The notes under the pieces are model-generated. The model ran no database searches. It was not told the origin of the DNA and saw only the letters and a list, made by a program, of their open reading frames with translations. DNA of 64,000 bases from Nicotiana tabacum. Lineage: Eukaryota > Streptophyta > Magnoliopsida > Solanales > Solanaceae. The position numbers and the translations under genes were made by a program. This document shows, piece by piece, positions 36,125 through 46,685 of this stretch (its first letter is position 1; the number at the start of each line of letters is the position of its first letter). Where the stretch lies: NCBI RefSeq assembly GCF_000715075.1, contig NC_134097.1, positions 125,610,997-125,674,996 on the forward strand. The letters are read 5' to 3'.

Positions 36125-36137
36125 TCCTCCACCACTT
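36125..36137 (-). other. Element C3 polypurine tract
   Basis: Minus strand AAGTGGTGGAGGA next to LTR start TGTAAC; same tract as element C. Confidence 0.85.
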
Positions 36138-36432
36138 AAACTCATGTTCATCCTCGAACATGCTAGGAGTCATTCCAAAGCTATCAAATCACGGTGTAAC
36201 CTTGCTAAGAATAAACCCGGGGGTGATCCCATGTCACCCTACTCCACATAATCTCGCCAACACAACACCATTAGAGATTATTGTTTTCAACCTTGGTCCT
36301 TAAACCTTAGAACCCCATCTCTATCATCCAGAATTCATTACAAGACCCGAATCCCACATCCACACAGTATGTAAGTCTGAACAATCTGTATCAAGTCACT
36401 ATAATAACAGAAGATGAAATCACCTGATATAC
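36138..36432 (-). other. Element C3 internal 3' sequence
   Basis: About 300 bp upstream of the purine tract on the minus strand. The part nearest the tract matches 30821-30859 of element C (GACTCCTAGCATG...). I see no protein motif. Confidence 0.65.
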
Positions 36433-37424
36433 TGTCGCGCCCCCCTTTTTTCATCTTCACATCGGAAAATTGGGTTCATGACATTATGGACATAAGACAA
36501 CTCATTCCGTTTGGGAACTGGGTTTTGCATTTCGAAGAGTCGCCACCTAATGATTTAAGGTGTATTAGGACACCTATAAGGTTCACTTATAAATTTGTTT
36601 GATAAATTGAGATAGGGTAAGTGCTTGAAATTATCCTAAGGGGAAGGTGTTAGGCACCCCTCAGGATCCACTAGTGTGGTTCCCGGCCAGATAGTTTTGT
36701 GAATTTTGTACAATTAGCAGATAGACCAATATAGGCTCAAATAGTAGTGGATTTAAGTTTTAACGCGTAAGAGTTTGAAAAAGCAATTACTAAAAGGTGG
36801 ATTTTGAAAAAAAAAAGTTACAATTCTACAAATATTTGAGAATATAAAAAAGAGGGGAGATCTTAGGTTTATTTATAATATGGATCACATCAATGTGATA
36901 CATGGTATGACACTCCTCAGAAGAGGGGATACATGTGGTATTGGCGCACCGGTCATCATATTCATATCTATCTTTCCCACCCCATCGAGGTATTAAAGCG
37001 CGGATTGGTCCCAACCACTATTGCATGCTATTACCCATCCCATTCCTATCAGTTTCGGAGGAACTTAGGACTACTATTCCTAAAGGGGAGGGATATTAGG
37101 CTGACTTTGGTTTCAAAAGGTGAAAAAGATAAGGCGACATACAAAAAAAAACATAGGACTGCATATTAGGGGAAACATATAAACAACCAAAAGGCTCATG
37201 TATACCTCCTCAAACAAAGCACATAAATAGCATGACTTAAACACAGTTAGGGTCTGAATTTAAAGGACTAAGACAAGGAGAATTTTAATTATTGAGGCAG
37301 ACCAGTTTATTACATAACTCAGATAAGAAGTCTGAATCAGGCCTGCCTGCTGGTTGTAGCAGTTACTAATTAACAAAGGCGGATTCAGTTATGTTGTTAT
37401 CACCTAAGGCTTGCCTAAGTGTGT

Positions 37425-37920
37425 TGGTGATATCCTATAAGCATGATATCTATTACTGATTCAGAATGTAGCAAAGTAGTAACAATTTTAAATGAGTGAT
37501 TTAGAGATCCTATAGGCATGCTTTCTAAACTGTATTAATAAAAGGAGTAGGTTGTCTAAAACTGATTCAGAACAGTACGAGTCAAACTGATTTTAAACTA
37601 GACTGGTTTTAGATCTTATAGGAATGATCTCTATTATTGCTGATTTTTAATCCCTATGTACATGATATCTAGCTGAACGTGAAACGAAGCAGGCAGGATT
37701 TACTTTAAATTCCTATAGGCATGATTTCTATGAGAAATACTGATTTTTAACCTTACGAACATGATGTCTGATTATAGCCATTTAGATCCTATAGGCATGA
37801 TGTCTAAGTGTGGTAATAAAACATGCAGAATTTAAACAGGTCCTATAGGCATGTTATCTAGATGTAGAATTAAAACATGCAGAATTTAAAGAAACAGATC
37901 CTATAGGCATGTTCTCTACC
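37425..37920. repeat. Degenerate repeat ATCCTATAGGCATGATTTCT in element F LTR
   Basis: At least eight copies or variants (for example near 37431, 37507, 37616, 37712, 37785, 37849 and 37898) with spacers of 35-80 bp. The core CCTATAGG is a perfect palindrome. The spacers are partly repetitive, including AACATGCAGAATTTAAA. Function unknown. Confidence 0.75.
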
Positions 37921-38454
37921 CTCCTAATAGCTAAACATGCATAATTACCCATCCATTTTTCACTAAATATCCCCCAATATTTGTTACAAATTATTACAGA
38001 CCAAATACTGAATTACATCAGAACAGTGTAAAACAAGAAGTTACAACCATAGGAAGCCTGATTCTTGATTTCCTCTCTGAGTTTTGGAATAAACCACCTC
38101 AAATGCCATTGGTTCAAAAGCCTTTCTTAGACTTGAGTGTGTCAAAGTTCCCTAAGGGTCTCAAGGGACCCCAGGCAGTGCTTACACCCAAGTTTGCATA
38201 ATCAGATAGAGATGAGTACAGTGTGGAAGGGCCAGCCCTTATGTGTCCAAGTTCATAAGGAGCTCATGGGTCCCAAGGCAAGGCTCACATAAGAGGGGAA
38301 GAACCTAAGTCTAAGAGTATAGTGGAAGTGCAGAGGCAGAGATTTGTTTAAAACTGGGTTGAGAATAGTAAGGGGATGAGGGTAATTTGAAAACAGTAGT
38401 AGTAAAACTAACACTACATAGAATCAACATTTTTCATACAAAAGGGGTTAGGGG

Positions 38455-38690
38455 TTTGGGAATACATTGCAGGGAGCATATGACCCTAAGAGGGGTCAGG
38501 TTCGGAAATGTACAGCAATAGCTGGTGCTGGCATGCCCATAAACCAACCAGAGAACACAACACATAGAGGGGATATGAAGCATACAACCCCAGGGAGGGT
38601 CGGGTTTGGGTCATGCCCAGCAATATCTAATGTTGACATACCCTCAAACCAATCAAAGAATACAAACACATAGGGGTATGGGGGTTTGGG
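38455..38690. repeat. Imperfect tandem duplication in element F LTR
   Basis: A block of about 115 bp (GGGAGCATATGACCC to ACACATAGAGGGG) is followed by a second diverged copy (AGCATACAACCCCAGG to ACACATAGGGG). Two ORFs that cross it on opposite strands simply read the repeat. Confidence 0.7.
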
Positions 38691-39065
38691 ATTCATAAGT
38701 CATAATAAGTGACTGACAAAATTCATACACGAGAAAAATACATTAATTCAGAAAAGGAAGGGCAAATTACAGCATGCTTGGTAAATGTAACTTGATTAAA
38801 CATAAGCAGGAAACAGGCCAGAGTGAAGGAAATAGTAAAGAAACATGTTGTTGTTGATGTTGGAAAATTAATTAGGACATACTAGTAAAGAAGCAAAGGC
38901 AGAAAAGAAAAAGTAAGAAAATTTCCCACAGCCTAGCCTTGGCTTCCAGCCGGCTAGACAAGGCAGCAACCCAAGCAGTAACAGAAAAAAGAGAGAGAGA
39001 GTTTTGAGTGAAGTGTGTGTTCTGAACTCAAGTGGTTCGTCTTTGAAAGAAGAAAAGGTGCAGGG

Positions 39066-39073
39066 TATTTATA
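39066..39073 (-). promoter_or_regulatory. TATA box of element F LTR
   Basis: Minus strand TATAAATA in the context AAAGCTATAAATACCCTGC, 2.1 kb from the LTR start. Downstream on the minus strand is a CT-rich leader (ACACTTCACTCAAAACTCTC) as in many plant core promoters. Position suggests U3 of about 2.1 kb and R/U5 of about 2.6 kb. Confidence 0.65.
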
Positions 39074-41171
39074 GCTTTGAAAACAGGTGAGAAATAAGGT
39101 AACAAGTAAAGTCTTAACACAAATATCGAAACAATCTCCTGTCGAAATCAGTTTAGAAACAGACTGATTATTGCCATAAAAGGAGTAGTAAAAACATTAA
39201 GTAAGAAATCGAGTCTAAGTACAGAAATATGTTTATTTTGGAAAAAGATTCAGTAAGGCAAATAATTACAGCAAAGGAAAAGAATCAATCAATTTCAAAC
39301 AGGCGAGTGAAATTAGGGCTCATAAAAGTAAAACTTTGTAACCAGTCACATGACCAAGATCAATCAAAGAAGAGGCCTCAGCATATAAATAAAGTGAACA
39401 GGGTCATCAGACATGTGAGGCCAAACATATTGACAAAAGAGATAATCACAAACATGCAGTAGTGGTAGAAATAAACTAGGGTTCAGTAGTAAAGCAAACA
39501 TTCGAAGCATAGTAATCAAGTAGGTCAAGCCACTTTGAATCAACAACGAAGAAAATAGGGTATCAGAAACATGCAAAGCTTTCATAGTAACAGGCGAGGA
39601 AACCCTTTGAGAGGTTAGGGTTTTCGACAAAAGTTGAGTTAGAAAGATAGTAAACATCAGATAAGTCACATAAGAAAAGAGAGTCTGAAACAAGAACTTT
39701 CAATCGAGTCAAGTGTTCAAACAACAATTCCAGACCCAAAAACCAAGAGTTTTCCACAACAAACGAGTTCAAAAGAGGGTAAACAGATGAATCAAGCAAG
39801 AACTTAAACAAACATATACACATCTAACAAACAGCTTCAAGAACTCGACTGAGACCCAAAAGAAATTAGGGTTTTAAACATGCTAATTCAGATAAAATAA
39901 CAATATGAGAAAAACATAGGAAGATCAGAAACACATTAAAATCAGAGAAGAGATTTTTTGAAATAACTTAAAAGAAAAACCCTAATCGGAAAAGATAAAG
40001 AGTCGTTTTGAAGGCGAAGTTAAAGAACCTTCGAGAAGAAATGCTTAAAAGCTCGTGGTAAGCATAGATCTAAGGTAGATCTGAAAGAAATCGAAAGATC
40101 TTAGAGATTAGGGTTTCAGAAAACCCAAAAGAAACGAGAAAGATCTCGAAAGTTAACGATCTAACTAGAAAAGGTTAAGGACCCGCCTTGAAAGGCCATG
40201 AATGGTTGGAAAAGGTCGTGGATGGTCGAAGAAAGGCCATGAACAATAGTCGAGCAAGGACTGGACCAAACTTCTTCGAAGTCTGGTCGTGAAACAAAAG
40301 AATCAAACACATAGAAGCAATGGAAGGCTGGTACAAGCCTCAAATGACCACGGAAGGCCATGGATTAGGTACCTATCAGGGTGGATTAGGGTATAGCTCG
40401 ATGGCGGCGGCTAGGGTTTGTAGGAGTTTCAGCGAGAGTTGAGAGAGCAGAGGGATTTAGAGGCAGCGTTTGGTGAGTAATGAGGTAGGGTGAAAGCGTC
40501 TTTTGTATTAAAAAAAGAAAAGGGTAATGGGAGCCGTTGATCTAAACGATCAACGGCTAGGATTAAAGGGGTTAGGTGGGGAGTCCGGATTGGGCCACTT
40601 AAATGGGTAAAGGGTCGGATTTAAAAGGAATTGGGCCAAGGGAAGTTGGGGTCAAATTGGGGTCAATTTTGGGCTATAATTGAAATAAAATCTGGCTAGA
40701 TTCTAAATAGCCATTTTTCCCTATTCATTTTATAAAAATAGCAAATTAACTTCTGAAAATAAATTAAAAGTACTAATATGATTTATGATATATAATTATC
40801 AACTTAAAAATATTGGACCTAATTTTCATGAATATTAACGCAATTAAATCCTAAAGGAGGCTAATATCGCAATTATACAATTTAGCCTTTAAAAATACTA
40901 AATTATTTTGTAAAAATATGCAAAAATTCTCCTAGCTATATTTTAGCATAAATGTCAAATTCCAATAAACTAATTACCAAAAATAATAATTTTGAAAATA
41001 ATTATTGGGTTTTATGGATAAAACAAAATAGAGAAATAAATTGGTTTAAAAACCTTTAAAAATTAAGGAAAAATAATAAAACACTTGGACATACTTATAT
41101 ATGCATATACATGCTATTTTGAAGGTATTTTCATATTAAAAAAATATATATGGAAAAATTGGGTATCAACA

Positions 41172-41184
41172 GTTGCCCCTCTTT
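41172..41184 (-). other. Element F polypurine tract
   Basis: Minus strand AAAGAGGGGCAAC adjacent to LTR start TGTTGAT. Confidence 0.8.
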
Positions 41185-41589
41185 ACCCGGGAAAGATGAA
41201 AGAGTTGTCGGGTAAAGATATGATGGCCAATTTTGACCGAACGAAACGGTCCGAAGAAGTTAGGTCGCGCCCTAGCCTCTGAGCTACCTATACATCCCTA
41301 GTTTTACCAGAATCAGGCCATATATAGTTCAGGATCCGTCGGCGGAGTATGCCGATGGAGACTCTTCAAGAACGGACGCAATACCCAAGATGGGGTGAGT
41401 GGGCGGCTTGTGAGAATGGTTCAGGTTGGATATGGCTGAGGGAGATGGAGCAGGCTTACTCCTGTCGAGATGGTCGTTGCTTGCCGGTGTACCTGCAATT
41501 AGAAACAATACAGGCGTATACTGTGCATGAATTTAAACATGATGCAAGTTCCCATCGGACCATGAATGTTGTCTTTGGACGGTTAGGAT

Positions 41590-41805
41590 GACGTCCTTTA
41601 GACCATGATGTCCTGGGCCATGAAGCGTACAATTGGGATTCGCAGGCCATAAAATGATGCTCTTGGGCTATGAGGATGGTGCTTCTGAACCATGATGCCT
41701 TTGAAGAATGATATACAAAAGATTAAAAGGGGATCCTCGGGCCATGACATGGTGTTCTCGGGCTATGAAAATGGTGACTCCGAACGATGACACCTTTGGA
41801 TAATT
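41590..41805. repeat. Tandem repeat group 1, element F 3' UTR
   Basis: Units of roughly 45-60 bp built around GGGCCATGA...ATGATG/GGTG...CTGAACCATGA, at least four degenerate copies. More decayed than the groups that follow. Confidence 0.6.
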
Positions 41806-41809
41806 TGGA

Positions 41810-42015
41810 GATCTTTCAGCCCATGAGATGCAGTACGTGGCGATCTTTCAGCCCATGAAATGCAATATGAGGTGATCTTTCAGCCGTGCAAAGGCGATCT
41901 TTCAGCCATGCGAATGCAGTATGCGGCGATCTATAAGCCATGCGGATGCGGTATGAGGCGATCTTTCAGCCATGCAGTGTAGTATGAGGCGATCTTTCAG
42001 CCCATGAGATGCAGA
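41810..42015. repeat. Tandem repeat group 2, element F 3' UTR
   Basis: About six copies of GATCTTTCAGCCCATG followed by a variable ATGCAGTATGAGGC tail; period 25-38 bp. Confidence 0.82.
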
Positions 42016-42410
42016 TGGAGGTAAGGCTTAACCTCGGAAGGCAGAGCGGTAGCCTTATGCAATGCAAATGCAGATGGAGACAGCATTTAGTCTCGGAAGG
42101 TAGAATGGTAGCCTTATGCAAATGGAAAGGCAGAATAGTAGCCTTATGCAATGCAAATGCGGATGGAGACAACGTTTAGTCTTGGAAGGCAAAATGGTAG
42201 CCTTATGCAATGCAGAAATGCAGATGGAGACAGCGTTTAGTCTCGGAAGGTAGAATGGTAGCCTTATGCAATGCAAAAATGCAGATGGAGACAACGTTTA
42301 GTCTTAGAAGGCAGAATGGTAGCCTTATGCAATGCAGAAATGTAGATGAAGACAACATTTAGTCTCGGAAGGCAGAATGGCAGCCTTATGCAAGAAATAA
42401 AATGGCAGAT
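42016..42410. repeat. Tandem repeat group 3, element F 3' UTR
   Basis: About seven copies of a unit near 60 bp containing GATGGAGACAACGTTTAGTC, TCGGAAGGCAGAATGG and TAGCCTTATGCAATGCAAATG; one copy (about 42120-42160) is shortened. ORFs on the minus strand here are repeat translations. Confidence 0.85.
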
Positions 42411-42835
42411 GGTTGTAGAGCTTTCTTAGCTGATAGCAGATTGCGACATTGTGATTACCGGGGACATTGTGACATAGGAAATATCACCGATATGTATGGA
42501 TAGCAAATGTTGGTAAGTGGCAACGGTTCCGAGAGTTGTATTCCTGAATAATATTTGTTCCACGGGTGTATAGTATGTTTGATGATTTCGCAATTCAAGT
42601 GCCTGCATCCAAAGAAAAATTGGGAGTTTTGTAAAGGGGAGGTTAGTTCGTATCCCCGCTGGCTTTGCTTGAACTGCTCGGCTATGATCTGGTGATACTG
42701 TATGTATCATTGGGGTAGCGTTGCTGAACAAAGCAATTCCAGTAATAAACATGATTTTGTAAAAATATGATATAATAATTTTCGATGAATCGATGACTGT
42801 GACGTGGTTCGGTGCATTGCAACCTCTCTTGCTAC

Positions 42836-42953
42836 GGAATTTTGAGGATCCCCTCAAAATTCTGCCCCAGTTTAATGGGTTGATGCTTCTGGCTGTTGCT
42901 TGCAACGATCGATTGAAATTACTTCGGAATTTTGAGGGTCCTCCTCAAAATTC
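42836..42953 (-). other. Twin hairpins downstream of element F pol
   Basis: GAATTTTGAGG (42837-42847) pairs with CCTCAAAATTC (42852-42862) across 4 nt, and the same stem recurs exactly 90 bp on (42927-42937 with 42943-42953) with a different 5-nt loop. Eleven perfect pairs each. They lie 140-260 nt after the pol stop on the minus strand. Confidence 0.75.
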
Positions 42954-43092
42954 TTCCCCAATTTCCAATTGTGGGAAAATAAAATTTTTATTGAATTGTG
43001 ACCGAACCCATAGGGCTTCCTACATATTCTCTCTTAAATGGGAATAAGGTCAGGCGTAGTTCAAGTTACATCATATAAGGAAATCATAAAGA

Positions 43093-44300
43093 TTACACAT
43101 AGTAACGCTTGACTGCATCTGAATTGATCGGCTTTGGCCAGACTTCTCCATCCATTTCTGCAAGTATGAGGGCTCCTCCTGTCAGAACCCGGTGAACCAT
43201 GTATGGACCCTGCCAGTTGGGAGAGAACTTCCCTTTGGCTTCATCCTGATGTGGAAAAATTTTCTTTAACACCAGTTGTCCCGGTGTGAAATGTCTCGTC
43301 TTGACTCTTTTGTTGAAGGCTCTGGACATTCTGTTCTGATAGAGTTGACCATGGCAAACTGCGTTCATTCTCTTTCCGTCTATAAAGGCTAGTTGCTCAC
43401 AACGACTTTTTACCCATTCTGCATTGTCGAGCTCAGGTTCTTGTATGATCCTTAGGGAAGGAATTTCTACCTCGGCGGGAATGACTGCCTCCGTGTCATA
43501 AACCAACATATAGGGGGTTGCCCCGGTTGATGTGCAGACTGTAGTGCAATACCCTAATAGAGCAAACGATAACTTCTTATGCCACTGTTTATGCTTCCCT
43601 ATCATTTTTCTAATATCTTCTTGATATTCTTGTTGGCGGCTTCTATAGCTCCATTCATCTGAGGCATGTAGGCTGTGGAATTCTTGTGTTTGATCTTGAA
43701 AATTTCGCACATAGCTTTCATCAAGTCGCTATTGAGGTTAGAGCCATTATCAGTAATGATCGACTCTGGAACCCCGAATCAACAAACAATGTGGTCGCGA
43801 ACAAAGTCTGTCACGACCTTCTTAGTCACTGCTTTGTAGGATGATGCTTTGACCCATTTGGTGAAATAGTCGATGGCCACTAGGATAAACATGTGTCCGT
43901 TGGATGCAGCAGGCTCAATTGGTCCAATAACATCCATTTCTCATGGTGAGCTCGTTGCATTAAGCTCATTTGGAGGCACCTTTATCATGTCTGCATGTAT
44001 TTGACTGCGGTGGCATTTCCAAACATACTGGATGCAGTCTATTTCCATGGTCATCCAAAAGTAACCAGCTTGGAGTATCTTCTTTTCTAAGACAAAACCG
44101 TTCATATATGGACCGCAGGTCCCAACATGAATTTTCTCTAGTAGCCTGGATGCTTCCTTCGAGTCGACACACTTTAATAGTCCCAAATCGGGAGTCCGCC
44201 TATACAGGATTCCTCCGCTATGAAATAAATTGTTGGACAACCTCTGAAGTGTGCATTTCTGAGTAGGACTTGCAAGTTTTGGGTACTTTCCTTTTGCCAA
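43093..44300 (-). pseudogene. Element F integrase (broken)
   Basis: The N-terminal zinc-binding region is at 43960-44300 (HVGTCGPYMNGF, YVWKCHRSQIHADM): the last Cys of the CxxC pair is Ser. The core has the first Asp in MDVIGP (about 43935), the second in IITDNGSN (about 43750) and the Glu near 43650 in a Tat-type integrase. A short deletion with a TGA just before MDVIGP and a one-base slip near 43612 break the frame. The C-terminal part (43093-43610) is open and ends with the family-typical EVWPKPINSDAVKRYYV. No chromodomain follows. Confidence 0.85.
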
Positions 44301-44306
44301 ATATTC

Positions 44307-44830
44307 CTAGATATCATGAAACCAAGGCTTTCCATCTGCTTCTTCTTCAACATGGGCACAGTAAGCTGGCTGATCATGGATCTTTACTGGAATGGGATCA
44401 ATGAAATTCTTATCTGGATACTGTATCATAGATGACAGGGTAGCCAATGCATCGACGAACTCATTCTGGACTCTGGGAACATGATGGAACTCCGTCTTCA
44501 TGAACCTTTTCCTCAGTTCCTGTTGCAGATACGGGAGTATCTTGGAGTTCTTGGTTGCCCATTCTTCTCGCACTTGATGTATAAGCAGATCTGAATCTCC
44601 AATTATTAGCAACTCTTTAATGTTCATGTCAATGGCCATTTTGAGCCCTAAGATGCAAGCTTCATATTCAGCCATGTTGTTGGTGCACAGGAACCTGAGT
44701 TTGGCAGACACCAGATAATGCTGACCGGTTTCTGATTCTAGGACTGCTCCTATGCCAACTCCTTTGAAATTTGCTGCTCCATCGAAAAACATTCTCCAAC
44801 CGTCATAGGATTCTGCAATGTCTTCTCCTA
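44307..44830 (-). pseudogene. Element F second RNase H (archaeal-type aRNH)
   Basis: The 161-codon open segment (44307-44792) shows all four metal-binding positions of an RNase HI fold: Asp in FFDGAAN, Glu in AEYEACILGL, Asp in IIGDSDLLI and Asp in FVDALATL. This extra domain between the regular RNase H and the integrase distinguishes Tat/Ogre elements from chromoviruses such as A and G. The segment itself looks intact but is cut off from upstream pol by stops near 44830 and 44935. Confidence 0.85.
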
Positions 44831-44935
44831 TGAATGATACTTTTCTTCAGGAAAATACGTTTTCAAGGGTTCATATTCTATATCCATAGGATTCTCCGCA
44901 AGGTGGTCTGCCAGTGCTTGTCCTATGACCGCTTT

Positions 44936-45376
44936 CTATGTTACGTACACAATGTCAACCTCACTCAATAGGATCTGCCACTTGGCTAGTTTGCCAGTGG
45001 GCATGGGCTTCTGAAAGATGTACTTCAAAGGATCTATCCTTGATATGAGATATGTGTTATAGGCATATAAATAGTACCTCAGCTTCTGAGATACCCAAGT
45101 CAAAGCACAACAGGTGTGCTCTAACAGAGAATACCGGGCCTTGTACGGGGTGAACTTCTTACTGAGATAATAGATGGGCTGCTCTTTCCTCCCTGTTTCA
45201 TCATGCTGCCCCAGAATGCAACCGAAAGCTCCATCCAATACTGCAAGGTAGAGTAATAAGGGTCTACCTGGCTCAGGCGGGACCAAGACCGGTGGTGTTG
45301 ACAAGTACTCCTTGATTCTGTCGAAGGCTTTTTGGCAGTCATTGCTCCATATGGTGGCGACATCCTTCTTTAACAT
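44936..45376 (-). pseudogene. Element F first RNase H (retroviral-type region)
   Basis: Open for 146 codons. Recognisable Ty3/gypsy RNase H landmarks are LGQHDETGRKEQPIYYLSKKF, TPYKARYSLLEHTCCALTW and DPLKYIFQKPM. The usual first acidic residue region reads LYLAVLDGAFG. It follows directly on the RT thumb region and ends in a stop at 44936-44938. Confidence 0.8.
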
Positions 45377-45399
45377 CTTAAAGATTGGTTCACAGATAA

Positions 45400-46495
45400 C
45401 TGTGGACTGTGCTATGAACTAGCTGATGTAGTTAAGTCTTCCCAAGAAACTCATCACATCCTTGTTGTTCTTTGGTGGTGGTAGTTCTTGAATAGCTTTA
45501 CTTTTGATGGATCCAATTCTATTCCTCGACGGTTCACAATAAACCCAAGAAATTTTCTAGCAGGAACTCCAAATGCGCACTTCGCGGGGTTTAGTTTCAG
45601 GTTGTACCTTCGCAATCTATTGAAGAACTTCCTCAAATCTTCCATGTGACCAGTGGCCTTCTTGGACTTGACGATAACATCATCCACATATACCTCAATT
45701 TCCTTGTGTATCATATCATGCAAAATGGTGGTCATGGACCTCATGTAGGTGGCCCTTACATTCTTCAAGCCGAACGACATCATCTTGTAATAGTACATTC
45801 CCCACGGTGTAATGAAAGCCGTTTTATCAGCATCTTCTTCATCCATCCAGATCTAATGATAACCAACGAAACAATCTATAAATGATTGCAACTCATGCTT
45901 GGCGCAATTGTCAATCAGGATATGTATATTCAGCAAAGGGAAGTCGTCTTTTGGACTGGCCCGGTTGAGATCCCGGTAGTCGACACAGACTCTGACCTTC
46001 ACATCCTTCTTTGGCACTGGCACGATGTTGGCTAACCATGTTGAGTATTCTACTACCCTGAGAACCTTAGCTTTGACTTGCTTAGTGACTTCTTCCTTGA
46101 TTTTCAAACTCATATCAGGCTTGAACTTCTCAGAGCTTTTGCTTTACCGGCGGGCATGTTGGATTGGTTAGCAGTTTGTGAGCCACAATAAATGTGCTCA
46201 GGCCAGTCATGTCATCATATGACCAGGCGAATATGTCCTCATGTTCCCTTAGAAATTCTGTGTATTCCTTCTTTTCTAATGGCGATAAGTGAACACTGAT
46301 TCGTGTTTCCTTGACGTTTTCTGCATCTCCCAAGTTAACAATTTCTGTCTCGTCCAGGTTGGACTTAGGTATATTCTCAAAGTTCTCAACTTCTTTGATG
46401 ATCTCATCTGGTATGTCATCCTCCTCTGAATCAATGTCCGTTTTTTGCGTTGTCTCATTGCATGTCACAGTCATTGGTTCATCAAGATAAGTCAT
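45400..46495 (-). pseudogene. Element F reverse transcriptase and N-terminal linker (broken)
   Basis: The linker (46130-46495) starts MTYLDEPM and contains KKEYTEFLREHEDIFAWSYDDM, as in Tat pol. RT follows in two frames: 45853-46113 (VPVPKKDVKVRVCVDYRDLN, ASPKDDFPL) and 45454-45846 (WGMYYYKMMSFGLKN, then YVDDVIVKSK at 45679-45690 with both catalytic Asp). A frame shift near 46125-46130, a stop near 45850 and another shift near 45460 break the protein. The linker start is exactly downstream of the putative intron. Confidence 0.87.
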
Positions 46496-46502
46496 AGTAA
46501 TG

Positions 46503-46685
46503 CTATATAAGTAAATAATGAGAGAAAAATAATAATGAGTGTTGATTCATAAGAAAAGTCAAAATTCTTTGATAAATTGCATAATTGTTTTGAACATTGA
46601 AGATCTTATTGCGGGAATAAAAAATGCGAGACGAAAATCATTTAGTAAATAAAACAATGCATGATGTTTGTTTTAGCCGTGCTAC
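46503..46685 (-). other. Putative intron between protease and RT of element F
   Basis: The minus-strand donor is CCTCGG|GGTAGC-type (G|GTAGCACGG at 46685) and the acceptor TTACTTATATAG at 46503, preceded by a T-rich tract. 183 nt and AT-rich, with several stops. Unspliced, the upstream frame stops at a TAG formed by the donor itself (GGG TAG). Removing 183 nt makes the GG before the donor combine with the following C, and the reading frame runs on into the RT linker. Ogre elements are known to carry an intron in this place. Splice positions are inferred. Confidence 0.62.

Larger units (their letters stand above)
32477..36432 (-). mobile_element. Element C3: second C-family element, minus strand, 3' end only
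   Basis: The 3' LTR (32477-36124), purine tract and 308 bp of internal 3' sequence are present, in the opposite orientation to element C. Element F interrupts at 36433. The left edge TGTCACGACCC is a proper LTR terminus preceded by AGAAT. The visible internal part has no coding signature. The rest is expected beyond the right edge of the window. Confidence 0.83.
36433..41171 (-). repeat. Element F 3' LTR
   Basis: 4739 bp. On the minus strand it starts TGTTGATACCCAATTTTTCC at 41171 and ends GGGGGGCGCGACA at 36433. The end region carries GGAAGGTGTTAGGCACCCC (plus 36642-36660). It includes an internal TATA box at 39066-39073, a degenerate repeat array at 37425-37920 and a duplicated block at 38455-38690. 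LTRs near 5 kb are typical of Ogre. Confidence 0.87.
41185..43092 (-). other. Element F 3' untranslated region
   Basis: 1.9 kb between the pol stop (43093) and the purine tract. It holds three consecutive families of tandem repeats (41590-42410) and a pair of strong hairpins (42836-42953). A 159-codon minus-strand ORF (42426-42905) has no motif I know and covers one of the hairpins, so I do not call it a gene. Long repeat-bearing 3' UTRs are known from Ogre-like elements. Confidence 0.75.

Noticed and set aside
41966..42294. Minus-strand ORFs with repeated CISALHKATILPS-like peptide
   Set aside because: The periodicity is that of the tandem DNA repeat and not of a protein.
42426..42905. 159-codon minus-strand ORF after Ogre pol
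   Set aside because: No recognisable motif, overlaps a perfect hairpin, and lies in the hypervariable 3' UTR; kept only as a note.
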